DNA of 64,000 nt. Source: Streptomyces barringtoniae. GTDB taxonomy: Bacteria; Actinomycetota; Actinomycetes; Streptomycetales; Streptomycetaceae. The stretch spans positions 310,001 through 374,000 of the forward strand of contig NZ_JAJHNP010000003.1 of assembly GCF_020819595.1 (NCBI RefSeq), written 5' to 3'. Within the stretch, counting starts at the first letter, position 1. Every line of letters begins with the position of its first letter. The notes under the pieces are model-generated. The model was given only the letters and a program-made list of their open reading frames with translations. It was not told the DNA's origin and searched no databases. Below, piece by piece: positions 7,506 to 16,314 of the stretch. A program made the translations under genes and the position numbers.

Positions 7506-9152
7506 ATGGCCGTGTCAGAGGCGACACCCGGCCCGAAAACACACAAACCCGGACTTCGGCGTGAGATCGGCTTCGTCGGCCTGATCTGGGCCTCGGAGGG
7601 ATCGATCATCGGATCCGGATGGCTGTTCGGCGCACAGGGCGCCCTGGCGGCCGCCGGGCCGGCGGCGATCATCTCCTGGGCCATCGGCGGCGTCGCGATC
7701 CTGATCCTGGCGCTCGTGCACGCGGAGCTCGGGGGCATGTACCCGGTCTCGGGTGGCACCGCGCGCTTCCCGCACTACGCCTTCGGCGGCGCGGCCGGCG
7801 CGTCGTTCGGCTGGTTCTCCTGGCTGCAGGCCGCCACGGTGGCGCCCATCGAGGTGCTGGCCATGATCACGTACGGCCAGCACTACTCCTGGGCGAGCGG
7901 CTGGGAGAAGGTCAAGGGCGGCGAGCACGTCCTGACCCCGCCGGGCATCGCCGTCGCGGTCGGACTGATGGCGGTCATCACCGCCATCAACTTCCTCAGC
8001 ATCCGGCTCCTGGCCCGCACCAACAGCGCCGCGACCTGGTGGAAGGTCGGCGTCCCCCTGCTGACGATCTTCGTGTTCGCCATCGCCCAGTTCCACACCG
8101 GCAACTTCACCGCGGCGGACGGTTTCAACCCGTACGGGGCCAAGGGCATCCTGTCCGCCGTGTCCACCAGCGGCATCATCTTCGCGCTGCTGGGCTTCGA
8201 GCAGGCCGACCAGCTCGCCGGCGAGAGCGCCAACCCGAAGCGGGACATTCCGCGGGCGGTGATCGGGTCGATCCTGCTCGGCATCCTGATCTACATCCTG
8301 CTGCAGGTCACCTTCCTGGGCGCGCTGCCCGCCTCCCAGATCGGCAGCCACTGGGCCAACTCCGCGTTCACCGCGCTGAGCGGGCCGTTCGCGCAGGTCG
8401 CCACGCTCATCAGCCTGGGCTGGCTGGCCACCGTCCTCTATCTCGACGCCGTGATCTCCCCCGCCGGCACCGGACTGATCTACATCACCGGCTCCTCCCG
8501 GGTGTCGTACGGCCTCAGCCGCAACGGCTATGTGCCGTCCGCGTTCGAGAACACCAACCGGCGCGGTGTTCCCTGGGTGGGTCTGATCACCGCCTTCGTG
8601 GTGGGCTGCGTCTGCTTCCTGCCCTTCCCCAGCTGGCGTTCCCTGGTCGGCCTGATCACCAGCGCCAGCGTGCTGATGTACGCCGGTGCCCCGCTGTCCT
8701 TCGGGGTGTTCCGCAGCCGGCTGCCCGAGGCCCACCGTCCCTACCGGCTGCCCGCCGGCGGCGTGATGTCGCCGCTCGCCTTCATCGTCGCCAACCTGCT
8801 GATCCTGTGGTCGGGTTGGACCACCGACTGGAAGCTCGGCGTCGCCATCCTGATCGGTTACGTCATCCTGGTGGCCAACCGGGTGTTCAAGATGAACCCC
8901 ATCACTCCCCAGCTCGACCTGCGCGCCGCTCAGTGGCTGCCGGTCTACCTGGTGGGCATGGGGCTCATCGTCTACCTCAGCGACTTCGGGCCGCTCAAGC
9001 ACCCCTGGTTCCCGCTGTGGTGGGACATCGGCGTCACGGCCGCGTTCAGCCTCCTCATCTACTACTGGGCCATGGCGGTCGCCCTGCCCGGCGAACAGAT
9101 CCAGCACCTGATCGACCAGGTCGTCGTACCGGAGGAAGCGGACATCGTCTGA
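7506..9152 (+). CDS. APC-superfamily amino-acid permease
   Basis: This 548-residue membrane protein has about 12 hydrophobic segments. The first carries the APC signature 'FVGLIWASEGSIIGSGWLFG', where the unwound helix binds the amino group. 'GFEQADQLAGESANPKRDIPRA' after the fifth or sixth helix is the second hallmark of amino acid/polyamine/organocation transporters. The C-terminal tail is short and acidic. GGGGGTG precedes the ATG closely. The substrate cannot be told from sequence. It converges on the arabinofuranosidase gene with only 42 bp between stops and no visible terminator. Confidence 0.88.
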   Translation: MAVSEATPGPKTHKPGLRREIGFVGLIWASEGSIIGSGWLFGAQGALAAAGPAAIISWAIGGVAILILALVHAELGGMYPVSGGTARFPHYAFGGAAGASFGWFSWLQAATVAPIEVLAMITYGQHYSWASGWEKVKGGEHVLTPPGIAVAVGLMAVITAINFLSIRLLARTNSAATWWKVGVPLLTIFVFAIAQFHTGNFTAADGFNPYGAKGILSAVSTSGIIFALLGFEQADQLAGESANPKRDIPRAVIGSILLGILIYILLQVTFLGALPASQIGSHWANSAFTALSGPFAQVATLISLGWLATVLYLDAVISPAGTGLIYITGSSRVSYGLSRNGYVPSAFENTNRRGVPWVGLITAFVVGCVCFLPFPSWRSLVGLITSASVLMYAGAPLSFGVFRSRLPEAHRPYRLPAGGVMSPLAFIVANLLILWSGWTTDWKLGVAILIGYVILVANRVFKMNPITPQLDLRAAQWLPVYLVGMGLIVYLSDFGPLKHPWFPLWWDIGVTAAFSLLIYYWAMAVALPGEQIQHLIDQVVVPEEADIV

Positions 9153-9194
9153 CACCTGGCGTACCACCCATGGCGGCCCAGGGGCGACCCGCTG

Positions 9195-11030
9195 TCAGCC
9201 CAGCCGGAACTTCTGGGCCGCCGAGCCGTTGCAGTCCCAGATCTGCAGGCGCGTCCCGTTCGCCGTCGCACCATTGGGAGAGTCCAGACACCGCCCCGAC
9301 TGAGGATTCAGCAACGAACCATCACCCTGCTGCACCCACTTCTGCCCACCCACACCATTGCAGTCCCACAACTCCACCTTCGCACCATTCGCCACCCCGT
9401 TGCCATTGACGTCCAGACACCGGCCCAACGTGCGCAGACTTCCGTCGGCGAAATGCGTCCAGTGCTGGTCGACCGCCCAGGACTGGCAGTCCCACAACTG
9501 CACGGCCGCCCCGTCCGTGCCAGTGTCGTCGGCCGCCACGTCGACACACTTGCCACCAGGTCCCGCGATCGGGGCACCCCCGTCGACCGAGAACTTCTGG
9601 GCCGCCGAGCCGTTGCAGTCCCAGATCTGCAGGCGCGTCCCGTTCGCCGTCGCACCACCGGGAGAGTCCAGACACCGCCCCGACTGAGGATTCAGCAACG
9701 AACCATCACCCTGCTGCACCCACTTCTGCCCACCCACACCATTGCAGTCCCACAACTCCACCTTCGCACCATTCGCCACCCCGTTGCCATTGACGTCCAG
9801 ACACCGGCCCAGCGTGCGCAGACTTCCGTCGGCGAAATGCGTCCAGTGCTGGTCCTCCGCGTACGACTGGCAGTCCCACAACTGCACGGCCGCCCCGTCG
9901 GTACCCGTGTCGTCGGCCGCCACGTCGACACACTTGCCACCAGGGCCGGTGATGGTGCCCTGGGGGCCGTTGGGGACGTCGGTCTCACCGGAGTAGCCGA
10001 CGGCGACGATGTTCGCCTGGACGGCGTTCTCGGCGGCGTCGCTCGGGTAGCCGGAGACCATCACGCCCTCGAAGAACGTGCCCATGTTCCAGTTGCTGTT
10101 GTCACCGCCCGTGCCGAGGATGATGCCGCCCTCCTGGTGCATGGGCCGGTAGCCGCCGCGGGTGGGCAGGGCGCCGTCCCACCAGGTGGTGAGTGCGCCC
10201 GACTGTGCGTCGCCGCCCTTGAGGGCGTACCGCGTCTGCCCGTCGTTCTTGAGCACGGCGGTGACGAAGGTGCCGGCGTTGCCCCGGTTGGCCGTGTTGG
10301 AGCCGTTGTCACCCTGGAACATGCCGTTCTCCAGGTCGGCCTCGACCCAGGGGCCGGAACCGGTGCACGGTGCGAAGTAGCAGGTGGTGGCGAGGCTGAC
10401 CGCGTCCATGTGGCCGTTGCCGGTGTCGGCCGGTGTGCTCTCGGCGTTGCCGTAGTCGAAGCAGCAGGCGGAGCCCACGTGGGTGCCGCTGGCCACCATG
10501 TAGGCGCCCTCCGGCTGTCCGTTGACGGCGACACCTGAGGCGGCGCCCGTGTACCGGTAGCCGACTCCCGGCGAGATCCACACGCCGTACACCTTGTGCC
10601 CGCCTGCGGTGACGGCGATCTCGGAGGCGTCCGCTCCCCGGTCCGCGCCCATGCCGGAGGTGCCCGTCGGGCCCGGGGTGAGGTCGTTGTGCCGCGAGGT
10701 CTGGTCGTAGATCTTCGTGATGGCGCACGTGGTGTCCGCGCAGAACGTGTCCTGCCGGCCGGCGTCGGCGTAACCGCCCGGGGAGAGCAGGCCGATGTCG
10801 GCGCCGGCCCCGTCCGAGACGCGGGTGACCCGGTACAGCGGGCCGTCGTAGGACGAGAAGAGAGCGCGCACCGTGCTGTGCGCGGCGACGCAGGGGGTGC
10901 CGGCGGCGCCGTAGATGTCACAGGGCAGCGAACCCGCGGCCTGCGTCGGTCCGGGCAGGCCGAGCAACGCGCCCAGGACGAGGCCGATGACGGCCAGGAG
11001 CGACGCGACCGATCTGGGGCTTCCACGCAT
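9195..11030 (-). CDS. Secreted GH54-type alpha-L-arabinofuranosidase with two ricin-B (CBM13) modules
   Basis: This 611-residue secreted enzyme starts at 11030 after GAGGAG, giving a signal peptide ending 'GPTQAAG'. Residues about 35-350 match the arabinofuranosidase B catalytic domain: 'CDIYGAAGTPCVAAHSTVRA' at the front, 'LENGMF' (likely nucleophile Glu) and 'GTGGDNSN' (likely acid/base Asp). In place of the usual CBM42, two beta-trefoil lectin modules follow, each about 128 residues with three 'LWDC..QxW'-type subdomains. It should release arabinose from arabinoxylan or arabinan. The gene diverges from a GH92 mannosidase and has a consensus-like promoter. The lectin modules are near-identical at DNA level. 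Confidence 0.85.
   Translation of the reverse strand: MRGSPRSVASLLAVIGLVLGALLGLPGPTQAAGSLPCDIYGAAGTPCVAAHSTVRALFSSYDGPLYRVTRVSDGAGADIGLLSPGGYADAGRQDTFCADTTCAITKIYDQTSRHNDLTPGPTGTSGMGADRGADASEIAVTAGGHKVYGVWISPGVGYRYTGAASGVAVNGQPEGAYMVASGTHVGSACCFDYGNAESTPADTGNGHMDAVSLATTCYFAPCTGSGPWVEADLENGMFQGDNGSNTANRGNAGTFVTAVLKNDGQTRYALKGGDAQSGALTTWWDGALPTRGGYRPMHQEGGIILGTGGDNSNWNMGTFFEGVMVSGYPSDAAENAVQANIVAVGYSGETDVPNGPQGTITGPGGKCVDVAADDTGTDGAAVQLWDCQSYAEDQHWTHFADGSLRTLGRCLDVNGNGVANGAKVELWDCNGVGGQKWVQQGDGSLLNPQSGRCLDSPGGATANGTRLQIWDCNGSAAQKFSVDGGAPIAGPGGKCVDVAADDTGTDGAAVQLWDCQSWAVDQHWTHFADGSLRTLGRCLDVNGNGVANGAKVELWDCNGVGGQKWVQQGDGSLLNPQSGRCLDSPNGATANGTRLQIWDCNGSAAQKFRLG
9208..9946. repeat. Tandem 384-bp duplication encoding twin ricin-B modules
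   Basis: Bases 9208-9562 recur at 9592-9946 with an exact offset of 384 bp, which is 128 codons, so the reading frame is kept. Long runs are identical, including synonymous positions. The boundaries fall in the linkers between modules. This points to a recent in-frame duplication or ongoing gene conversion. Confidence 0.9.
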
Positions 11031-11099
11031 GCTGGACTCCTCGATGGGTTGACCGGGGCTGGGAGCAGTCGAGTTGGAGCGCCGGGACGGCAGTTGCGG

Positions 11100-11128
11100 A
11101 ACGTACGCACCGTGGTGGTTGCCGTCAA
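11100..11128 (-). promoter_or_regulatory. Promoter of the arabinofuranosidase gene
   Basis: Read on the minus strand, TTGACG (11128-11123), a 17-bp spacer and TACGTT (11105-11100) form a near-consensus vegetative promoter. The predicted start of transcription gives a leader of about 60 bases before the ATG at 11030. Confidence 0.65.
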
Positions 11129-11161
11129 GATTTGTTGCTTTGGCCTTATGAAAAGTTTTGG

Positions 11162-11174
11162 ACTTGGGCCAAGT
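11162..11174. promoter_or_regulatory. Palindrome in the divergent carbohydrate-gene promoter region
   Basis: ACTTGG-G-CCAAGT is a perfect 13-bp inverted repeat. It lies about 34 bp upstream of the arabinofuranosidase -35 box and 117 bp upstream of the GH92 start. It could bind a sugar-responsive regulator shared by both genes. No regulator gene is adjacent, so this is a candidate only. Confidence 0.4.
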
Positions 11175-11290
11175 TGATGGCTGCTCACTCTGATGCGACG
11201 TCATGTCAGGCGGACGGCTGGTTCTGTACCGCGCGTCCTTGACAGCAGGGGCTGCAGCGGCAATTTTCGGGACAACGTTGTCGAAGGGAC

Positions 11291-14197
11291 ATGGTCACGA
11301 TGGTGCCGTTCCGCCTTCTGTCCGTGCTGGCCACTGGCGCCCTGCTCGTCGGCGCCGCCCCCGCCCACGCCGATCCCGTCTCCCTCGCGCCGGTCGCCGA
11401 TCCGGCCTCCGTCGTCGATCCGTTCATCGGGACCTCGCACGCCGCCGACGACTTCCCGGGGGCCGACACCCCGTTCGGGATGGTCCAGTGGAGCCCCGAC
11501 ACCAGCCCGCACCGGCCCGACGGCGGCGGGTACGAGTACGCCGACTCGGCCATCACCGGATTCGGCCTCACCCACATCGCGGGACCGGGCTGCCGGGCCG
11601 CCGGCGACATCCCGGTGCTGCCGACCGTCGGTGCGGTCGACCCCCGCGCCACGGACGGCTTCTCGCACGCCAACGAGTCCGCGACGCCCGGCTCGTACAC
11701 GGTGACGCTGGACAACGGCGTCAGGACGGAGCTGACCGCCACCACCCGCAGCGGCATGGCCCGGTTCACCTTCCCGTCCACCAGTCAGGCGAACCTCCTG
11801 TTCAAGCTGACGGACAGCGAGAACGGCGACAGCGCCGCCGAGTTCGACGTGGTGAACGACAGAGAGGTCAGAGGCAAGGTCACCAGCGGCAACTTCTGCG
11901 GCGAGGGCAACTCCTACACGGTCTACTACGACATGGTCTTCGACCAGCCGTTCCGCCACAGCGGCACCGCCCTGGCCGCCGCCACGCCCACCACGCCCAG
12001 GAGCAACGCCTCCCCCAGCGCGCCCGAGGCGCCGAACAAGCCGACGCTGCACGGCACCGTGCCCCGTACGCCCCGCGCCTTCGCTCCCCGGGCGAGCGGC
12101 TCCGACGGTTACGTCACGTTCGACACCACCACCCACCGGGCCGTTCAGGCCAAGGTCGGCATCTCGTACGTGTCTTCCGCCGGCGCCGTGGGCAACCGGC
12201 AGGCGGAGAACGGCGGCTGGGACCTGGACAAGGTGCGCGGCGCTGCGCACAACGCCTGGAAGTCCCTGCTCGGCCGGGTGCGGATCGCCGGCGGGACACC
12301 CGACCAGCAGACCGTCTTCTACACCGCGCTCTATCACGCGCTGCTGCATCCGAACGTGATCAGTGACACCAACCGCCGCTACCCCGGCTTCGACGGCAAG
12401 GTCCACACCGTCGACCCCGGCCACGGCGCCGCCTACGCCAACTACTCGGGCTGGGACGTCTACCGCTCGCAGGCCCAGCTCGAGGCCCTGCTCGCGCCCC
12501 AGACCGCCTCCGACACCGCCCAGTCGATGGTCGACGACTACCGCCAGACCGGCCTGTTCCCCAAGTGGTCGGAGAACAACGGGGAGACCCATGTCATGGT
12601 CGGCGATCCGGCGGACGAGATCATCGCCGACTACTACGCCTTCGGGGCCAGGAAGTTCGACACCGCCACCGCGCTCAAGGGCATGATCGCGGAGGCCACC
12701 GTCCCCAACGACAACCGCCCCGGTCTCGCCTATCTGGAGCAGCTGGGCCGGCTGCCCAGCAACGGCAAGTACGGCTGCTGCAACTTCTACGGCGCGGCGT
12801 CCACCACGCTCGAGTACGACTCGGCCGACTTCGCCGTCTCCGCCCTCGCCGGCGCCCTCGGACACACCGCGGACCAGCACCGGTTCGCGGACCGGGCGCA
12901 GGACTGGCAGAACCTGTTCGACTTCGGCAGCGGTTTCATCCGGCCGCGCGACGCCTCGGGCAGCTGGACGGCCGGCTTCTCGCCGACGTCGGGGAAGAAC
13001 TTCGTCGAGGGCGACTCCTGGCAGTACACGCCGATGGTGCCGTTCAACGTGCACGGACTGGCGACCGCCATGGGCGGAGACGCGGCCCTGGCCAAGTACC
13101 TCGACACGGACCTGTCCTCGCTCACCGGCGCCGGCGGATACACCGACCTGGGCAACGAGCCCAGCCTCAACATCCCCTGGGAGTACGACTACATCGGCCG
13201 CCCCTATCAGACGCAGAAGGTCGTCCGGCAGGTCCAGGACCAGATCTGGACCGCCGGCCCGTCCGGTCTCGCGGGCAACGACGACCTGGGCGAGATGAGC
13301 TCGTGGTACGTGTGGTCCGCCCTCGGCATGTATCCGGAGACGCCCGGCACCGCCGATCTGGCCCTGGGCAGCCCGCTGTTCAGCCAGGCGGTGATCACCC
13401 TGCCGTCCGGCCGCACCCTCACGGTCAACGGCACGGGCGCCGCGGACGACGCCCCGTACGTGCAGTCGGCCACCTGGAACGGTACGGCCTGGAACGCGGC
13501 GCACGCGCCCGACGGCGCCCTCACCGGCGGCGGCACCCTCACCTACGTACTCGGCACCTCGCCCAACACGTCCTGGGCGTCGGACCCCTCCGCCGCCCCG
13601 CGCTCCTACCCGGGCGCGCCCGGGTACACCGACGTCGGGACGTCGGCCGACACCGCCGCGGCCTCGGCCAACTTCGACGGCGCGGGCTACAGCTACTCCG
13701 CGCACGCCCTGGCCACCGCGGGAGTCACGCCCGGCTCGAAGGTCACGGCCAACGGGGTCACGTTCACCTGGCCCGACGTGGCACCCGGCGCTGCGGACAA
13801 CTACCAGGCGAACGGGCAGACGGTGCGGACGTCCGGCTCCGGCAGCATCTCCTTCCTGGGTGCCGCCAACAACGGCCCGGTGTCCGGCACCGCGACGGTC
13901 GCCTACACGGACGGCACGACGCAGTCGGTCCCCCTCGGTCTGTCCGACTGGACGCTGAGCGCGGGCGCCGCCTCACCGCGTCCCGACAACACCGTCGCCG
14001 TGACCATGCCCTACCGCAACCGTGCGGGCACCGCGTCCGACAGCACACAGACGTATGTGTTCGCCACGGCACCGGTGGCCCTGAGCCCGGGCAAGACGGT
14101 CAGCGGCGTGCGCCTGCCGTCCGATGTCGCCGCCGGGGGCCTGCACGTCTTCGCGATCGGCTTCGGCAACGCCTCGTCGGCACGGGGACGGGGCTGA
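11291..14197 (+). CDS. Secreted GH92 alpha-1,2-mannosidase
   Basis: This 968-residue secreted protein has a signal peptide ending 'APAHA'. It carries GH92 hallmarks in order: 'VDPFIGTSHAADDFPGAD' near residue 40, 'GYEYADSAITGFGLTHIAGPG', 'GWDVYRSQAQL', 'MVGDPADEIIADYYAFGA' and the C-terminal signature 'GNDDLGEMSSWYVWSALGMYP'-type block. These calcium-dependent exo-mannosidases trim alpha-mannans and N-glycans. After the catalytic part, about 190 residues form a separate beta-rich module, probably carbohydrate-binding. GAAGGGA sits two bases before the first ATG and eleven before the ATG at 11300, so the start may be nine bases later. Confidence 0.87.
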   Translation: MVTMVPFRLLSVLATGALLVGAAPAHADPVSLAPVADPASVVDPFIGTSHAADDFPGADTPFGMVQWSPDTSPHRPDGGGYEYADSAITGFGLTHIAGPGCRAAGDIPVLPTVGAVDPRATDGFSHANESATPGSYTVTLDNGVRTELTATTRSGMARFTFPSTSQANLLFKLTDSENGDSAAEFDVVNDREVRGKVTSGNFCGEGNSYTVYYDMVFDQPFRHSGTALAAATPTTPRSNASPSAPEAPNKPTLHGTVPRTPRAFAPRASGSDGYVTFDTTTHRAVQAKVGISYVSSAGAVGNRQAENGGWDLDKVRGAAHNAWKSLLGRVRIAGGTPDQQTVFYTALYHALLHPNVISDTNRRYPGFDGKVHTVDPGHGAAYANYSGWDVYRSQAQLEALLAPQTASDTAQSMVDDYRQTGLFPKWSENNGETHVMVGDPADEIIADYYAFGARKFDTATALKGMIAEATVPNDNRPGLAYLEQLGRLPSNGKYGCCNFYGAASTTLEYDSADFAVSALAGALGHTADQHRFADRAQDWQNLFDFGSGFIRPRDASGSWTAGFSPTSGKNFVEGDSWQYTPMVPFNVHGLATAMGGDAALAKYLDTDLSSLTGAGGYTDLGNEPSLNIPWEYDYIGRPYQTQKVVRQVQDQIWTAGPSGLAGNDDLGEMSSWYVWSALGMYPETPGTADLALGSPLFSQAVITLPSGRTLTVNGTGAADDAPYVQSATWNGTAWNAAHAPDGALTGGGTLTYVLGTSPNTSWASDPSAAPRSYPGAPGYTDVGTSADTAAASANFDGAGYSYSAHALATAGVTPGSKVTANGVTFTWPDVAPGAADNYQANGQTVRTSGSGSISFLGAANNGPVSGTATVAYTDGTTQSVPLGLSDWTLSAGAASPRPDNTVAVTMPYRNRAGTASDSTQTYVFATAPVALSPGKTVSGVRLPSDVAAGGLHVFAIGFGNASSARGRG

Positions 14198-14217
14198 CCG
14201 CCGGAACATGCCGTTGA

Positions 14218-15453
14218 GTGGAGCAATCACGGGGGTACGGGGGCGCGGCACACCAGGCTGGAAGGGTGAGGCACGGACGGATCGGACATGAACCGGAGGC
14301 GCCGGCAGCCACGGAAACGCGGGTGCCGGCGCCTCCGGCATGGTTGCGCTGGCTGCCGGTGCTCTACGTCGTGGCCGTGCTGCTGCTGGAGCCGGCCACG
14401 CCCGTCGAGTGGCCGGTGAGCTTCGCGCTGATCGCCGTGCCCGTCCTGGCCGCCTTCGCGTACGGGCCCGTGGCCGTCGGTGCCGCCACGGTGTTCGCCG
14501 TCGGCCTGGAAGCGGTGCTGGCCGGCACTCCCTGCTGCGCGGGCCGGGAGGCCGGCTATCTGTGGGACCGGCACTACGTCGCCTCCTACATCTGTACGGC
14601 CCTGGTGGGCGGTATCGGCGCGATCCTGGCCGAACACCGGATCCGGCGTGAACGCACGCTCGCCGATGTACGGTCCGTGGCCGAGACCGCGCAGCGGGTC
14701 CTGCTGCGCCCCGTACCGCACCGGATCGGCAACCTGCTGCTGGAGAGCCTGTATCTCTCCGCCGCCGCGGAGGCCCGGATCGGCGGTGACCTGTACGAGG
14801 CGGTCCCCACCCGTTTCGGGGTCCGTCTGCTCATCGGCGACGTGCGGGGCAAGGGACTGCTGGCGGTCGAGACCGCCGCCGCCCTCCTCGGGGCGTTCCG
14901 CGAGGCGGCCTTCGACGCACCCGACCTGCTCGCCCTGACGGACCGCGTGGACACGAGCATGAGCCGCCGGGCGACGCAGCTCGGCGGCACCGAGACGAGC
15001 GAACGGTTCGTCACCGCGGTGTTCGCCGAGGTCCCCACCGAGGAGCACGTCGTCCGCATCGTCAACTGCGGTCATCCGCCGCCCGTCTCGCTGCGGGCCG
15101 GCGAGGTGCGCGAACTGGACAGCGGGCGGCCGGCGCCGCCCCTGAACCTCGGCATGCTGGTCGAGGACCCGTACCACCTGGACGCCTACCCGTTCCGGCC
15201 CGGCGATCAGCTGCTGCTGTACACGGACGGTGTCACGGAGACGCGGGACGCGGCCGGCGCCTTCTACCCGCTGCTCGACCGCCTCCGCTCCTGGGGTCCG
15301 CTTCCCCCGAAGGAGCTGCTCGCACGGCTGCACGACGACCTGCTGGCCTACAGCAACGGCCTGCAGGACGACACCGCGGCGCTCGCGGTCTGCCTGCTGC
15401 CCGAGGAACCGTCGCTGCCCGGGGAACCGCCGGCGCAGCCGTCTGCCCAGTGA
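14218..15453 (+). CDS. Membrane-anchored SpoIIE-type PP2C phosphatase
   Basis: This 411-residue protein has two or three hydrophobic segments at roughly residues 45-140, then a SpoIIE/PP2C phosphatase domain. The domain shows 'EARIGGDLYEAV' and 'LLIGDVRGKGL' (metal-binding Asp residues), 'NCGHPPPV' and 'LLYTDGVTETRD'. Such enzymes dephosphorylate anti-anti-sigma proteins in partner-switching circuits. The GTG start at 14218 lacks a good ribosome site, and a GTG at 14266 is an alternative. It follows the mannosidase by 20 bp, so read-through is likely, yet it belongs functionally with the two phosphatase genes downstream. Confidence 0.82.
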   Translation: MEQSRGYGGAAHQAGRVRHGRIGHEPEAPAATETRVPAPPAWLRWLPVLYVVAVLLLEPATPVEWPVSFALIAVPVLAAFAYGPVAVGAATVFAVGLEAVLAGTPCCAGREAGYLWDRHYVASYICTALVGGIGAILAEHRIRRERTLADVRSVAETAQRVLLRPVPHRIGNLLLESLYLSAAAEARIGGDLYEAVPTRFGVRLLIGDVRGKGLLAVETAAALLGAFREAAFDAPDLLALTDRVDTSMSRRATQLGGTETSERFVTAVFAEVPTEEHVVRIVNCGHPPPVSLRAGEVRELDSGRPAPPLNLGMLVEDPYHLDAYPFRPGDQLLLYTDGVTETRDAAGAFYPLLDRLRSWGPLPPKELLARLHDDLLAYSNGLQDDTAALAVCLLPEEPSLPGEPPAQPSAQ

Positions 15454-15464
15454 GCGCGGCCCGG

Positions 15465-16268
15465 TCAGAAGGCGGTGTGGGCGAACCAGTTGTCGAGGAC
15501 CGCGGTCCGTCCCGAGACCTCGAAGGCGGGGTCCTGGTACGACCGCCGCCCGTAGAGGAGGAGCAGCAGGTCCGCCGCCTGACCCCGTACCGCCGCCGTG
15601 ACCGGCTCGGACTCCTCGGCATCGCGGCCCACCGGGCGGAAACCGTCCGGGTCCAGCCGCATCCGCCACTCCTCACCGGGGTCGCCTTCGGCGCCCGTGC
15701 TGCGGAAAGCGAGGGTCTCGCCGTCACCGCGCAGCTTCGTCACGCCCGGGGCGAAGAGTCCCGCGTAGGGCAGGTTGACGAGGAACTCGTCCACGCCGTC
15801 CGCCGCGAGCGCGGGGTCGATGTCCGAGGTCAGGCCGACGGCACGCTCGGCGTCGACCCGGTGCACCAGCGTCTCGAACAGCATCCGGCGGGCCCAGAAC
15901 CGCGCGTGGCGGTCCTCGCCCCACACCCACATCGGTGCCTCGGGATCGGTGTCCCGCAGGACGGCCGCCACACCGGGCACCCCCGCCGCCACCCAGTCGG
16001 GATAGTCCCGCGCGTTCTCCGGCAGCCCGAGCTCGAGTTCGCGGCTGCGGGGAGGCTCCCGCACCAGCCGGGTCAGCAGGGTGCCGAACCAGCGCTGCAG
16101 CGATCCGACGTGCCGGGCGAGGTCGGCCAGAGTCCAGTCGGGGCAGGAGGGCACCGCGGTCGCCGGGTCGGCGCCCCGGACGACCTCGCAGAAGCGCAGG
16201 GTCTCGCGGGCCACGGCCTCGCGGTAGGTGTCGTACGGCAGCGGATGCCCCGCCCTGTGTGTAGTCAT
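15465..16268 (-). CDS. Maleylpyruvate isomerase / mycothiol-dependent enzyme family protein
   Basis: This 267-residue protein has the MDMPI N-terminal DinB-like four-helix bundle. 'SCPDWTLADLARHVGSLQRW' supplies the first His, and 'MLFETLVHRVDAE' supplies the Glu and second His of the usual metal triad. An MDMPI C-terminal domain ends 'LYGRRSYQDPAFEVSG'. Many Streptomyces members are called TIGR03083 proteins and have no assigned substrate. The frame is open upstream to 16457, but the ATG at 16268 fits the domain and avoids overlap with the adjacent phosphatase gene. It converges on the preceding gene with 11 bp between stops. Confidence 0.8.
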   Translation of the reverse strand: MTTHRAGHPLPYDTYREAVARETLRFCEVVRGADPATAVPSCPDWTLADLARHVGSLQRWFGTLLTRLVREPPRSRELELGLPENARDYPDWVAAGVPGVAAVLRDTDPEAPMWVWGEDRHARFWARRMLFETLVHRVDAERAVGLTSDIDPALAADGVDEFLVNLPYAGLFAPGVTKLRGDGETLAFRSTGAEGDPGEEWRMRLDPDGFRPVGRDAEESEPVTAAVRGQAADLLLLLYGRRSYQDPAFEVSGRTAVLDNWFAHTAF

Positions 16269-16314
16269 CGGCTGCTGCCGTCCTGTTCTGTCCTCGGCAC
16301 GGATTCCGTCACGG

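Noticed and set aside
9453..10538. 361-residue plus-strand frame inside the arabinofuranosidase
   Set aside because: Antisense shadow; the minus-strand protein has full GH54 and ricin-B motifs.
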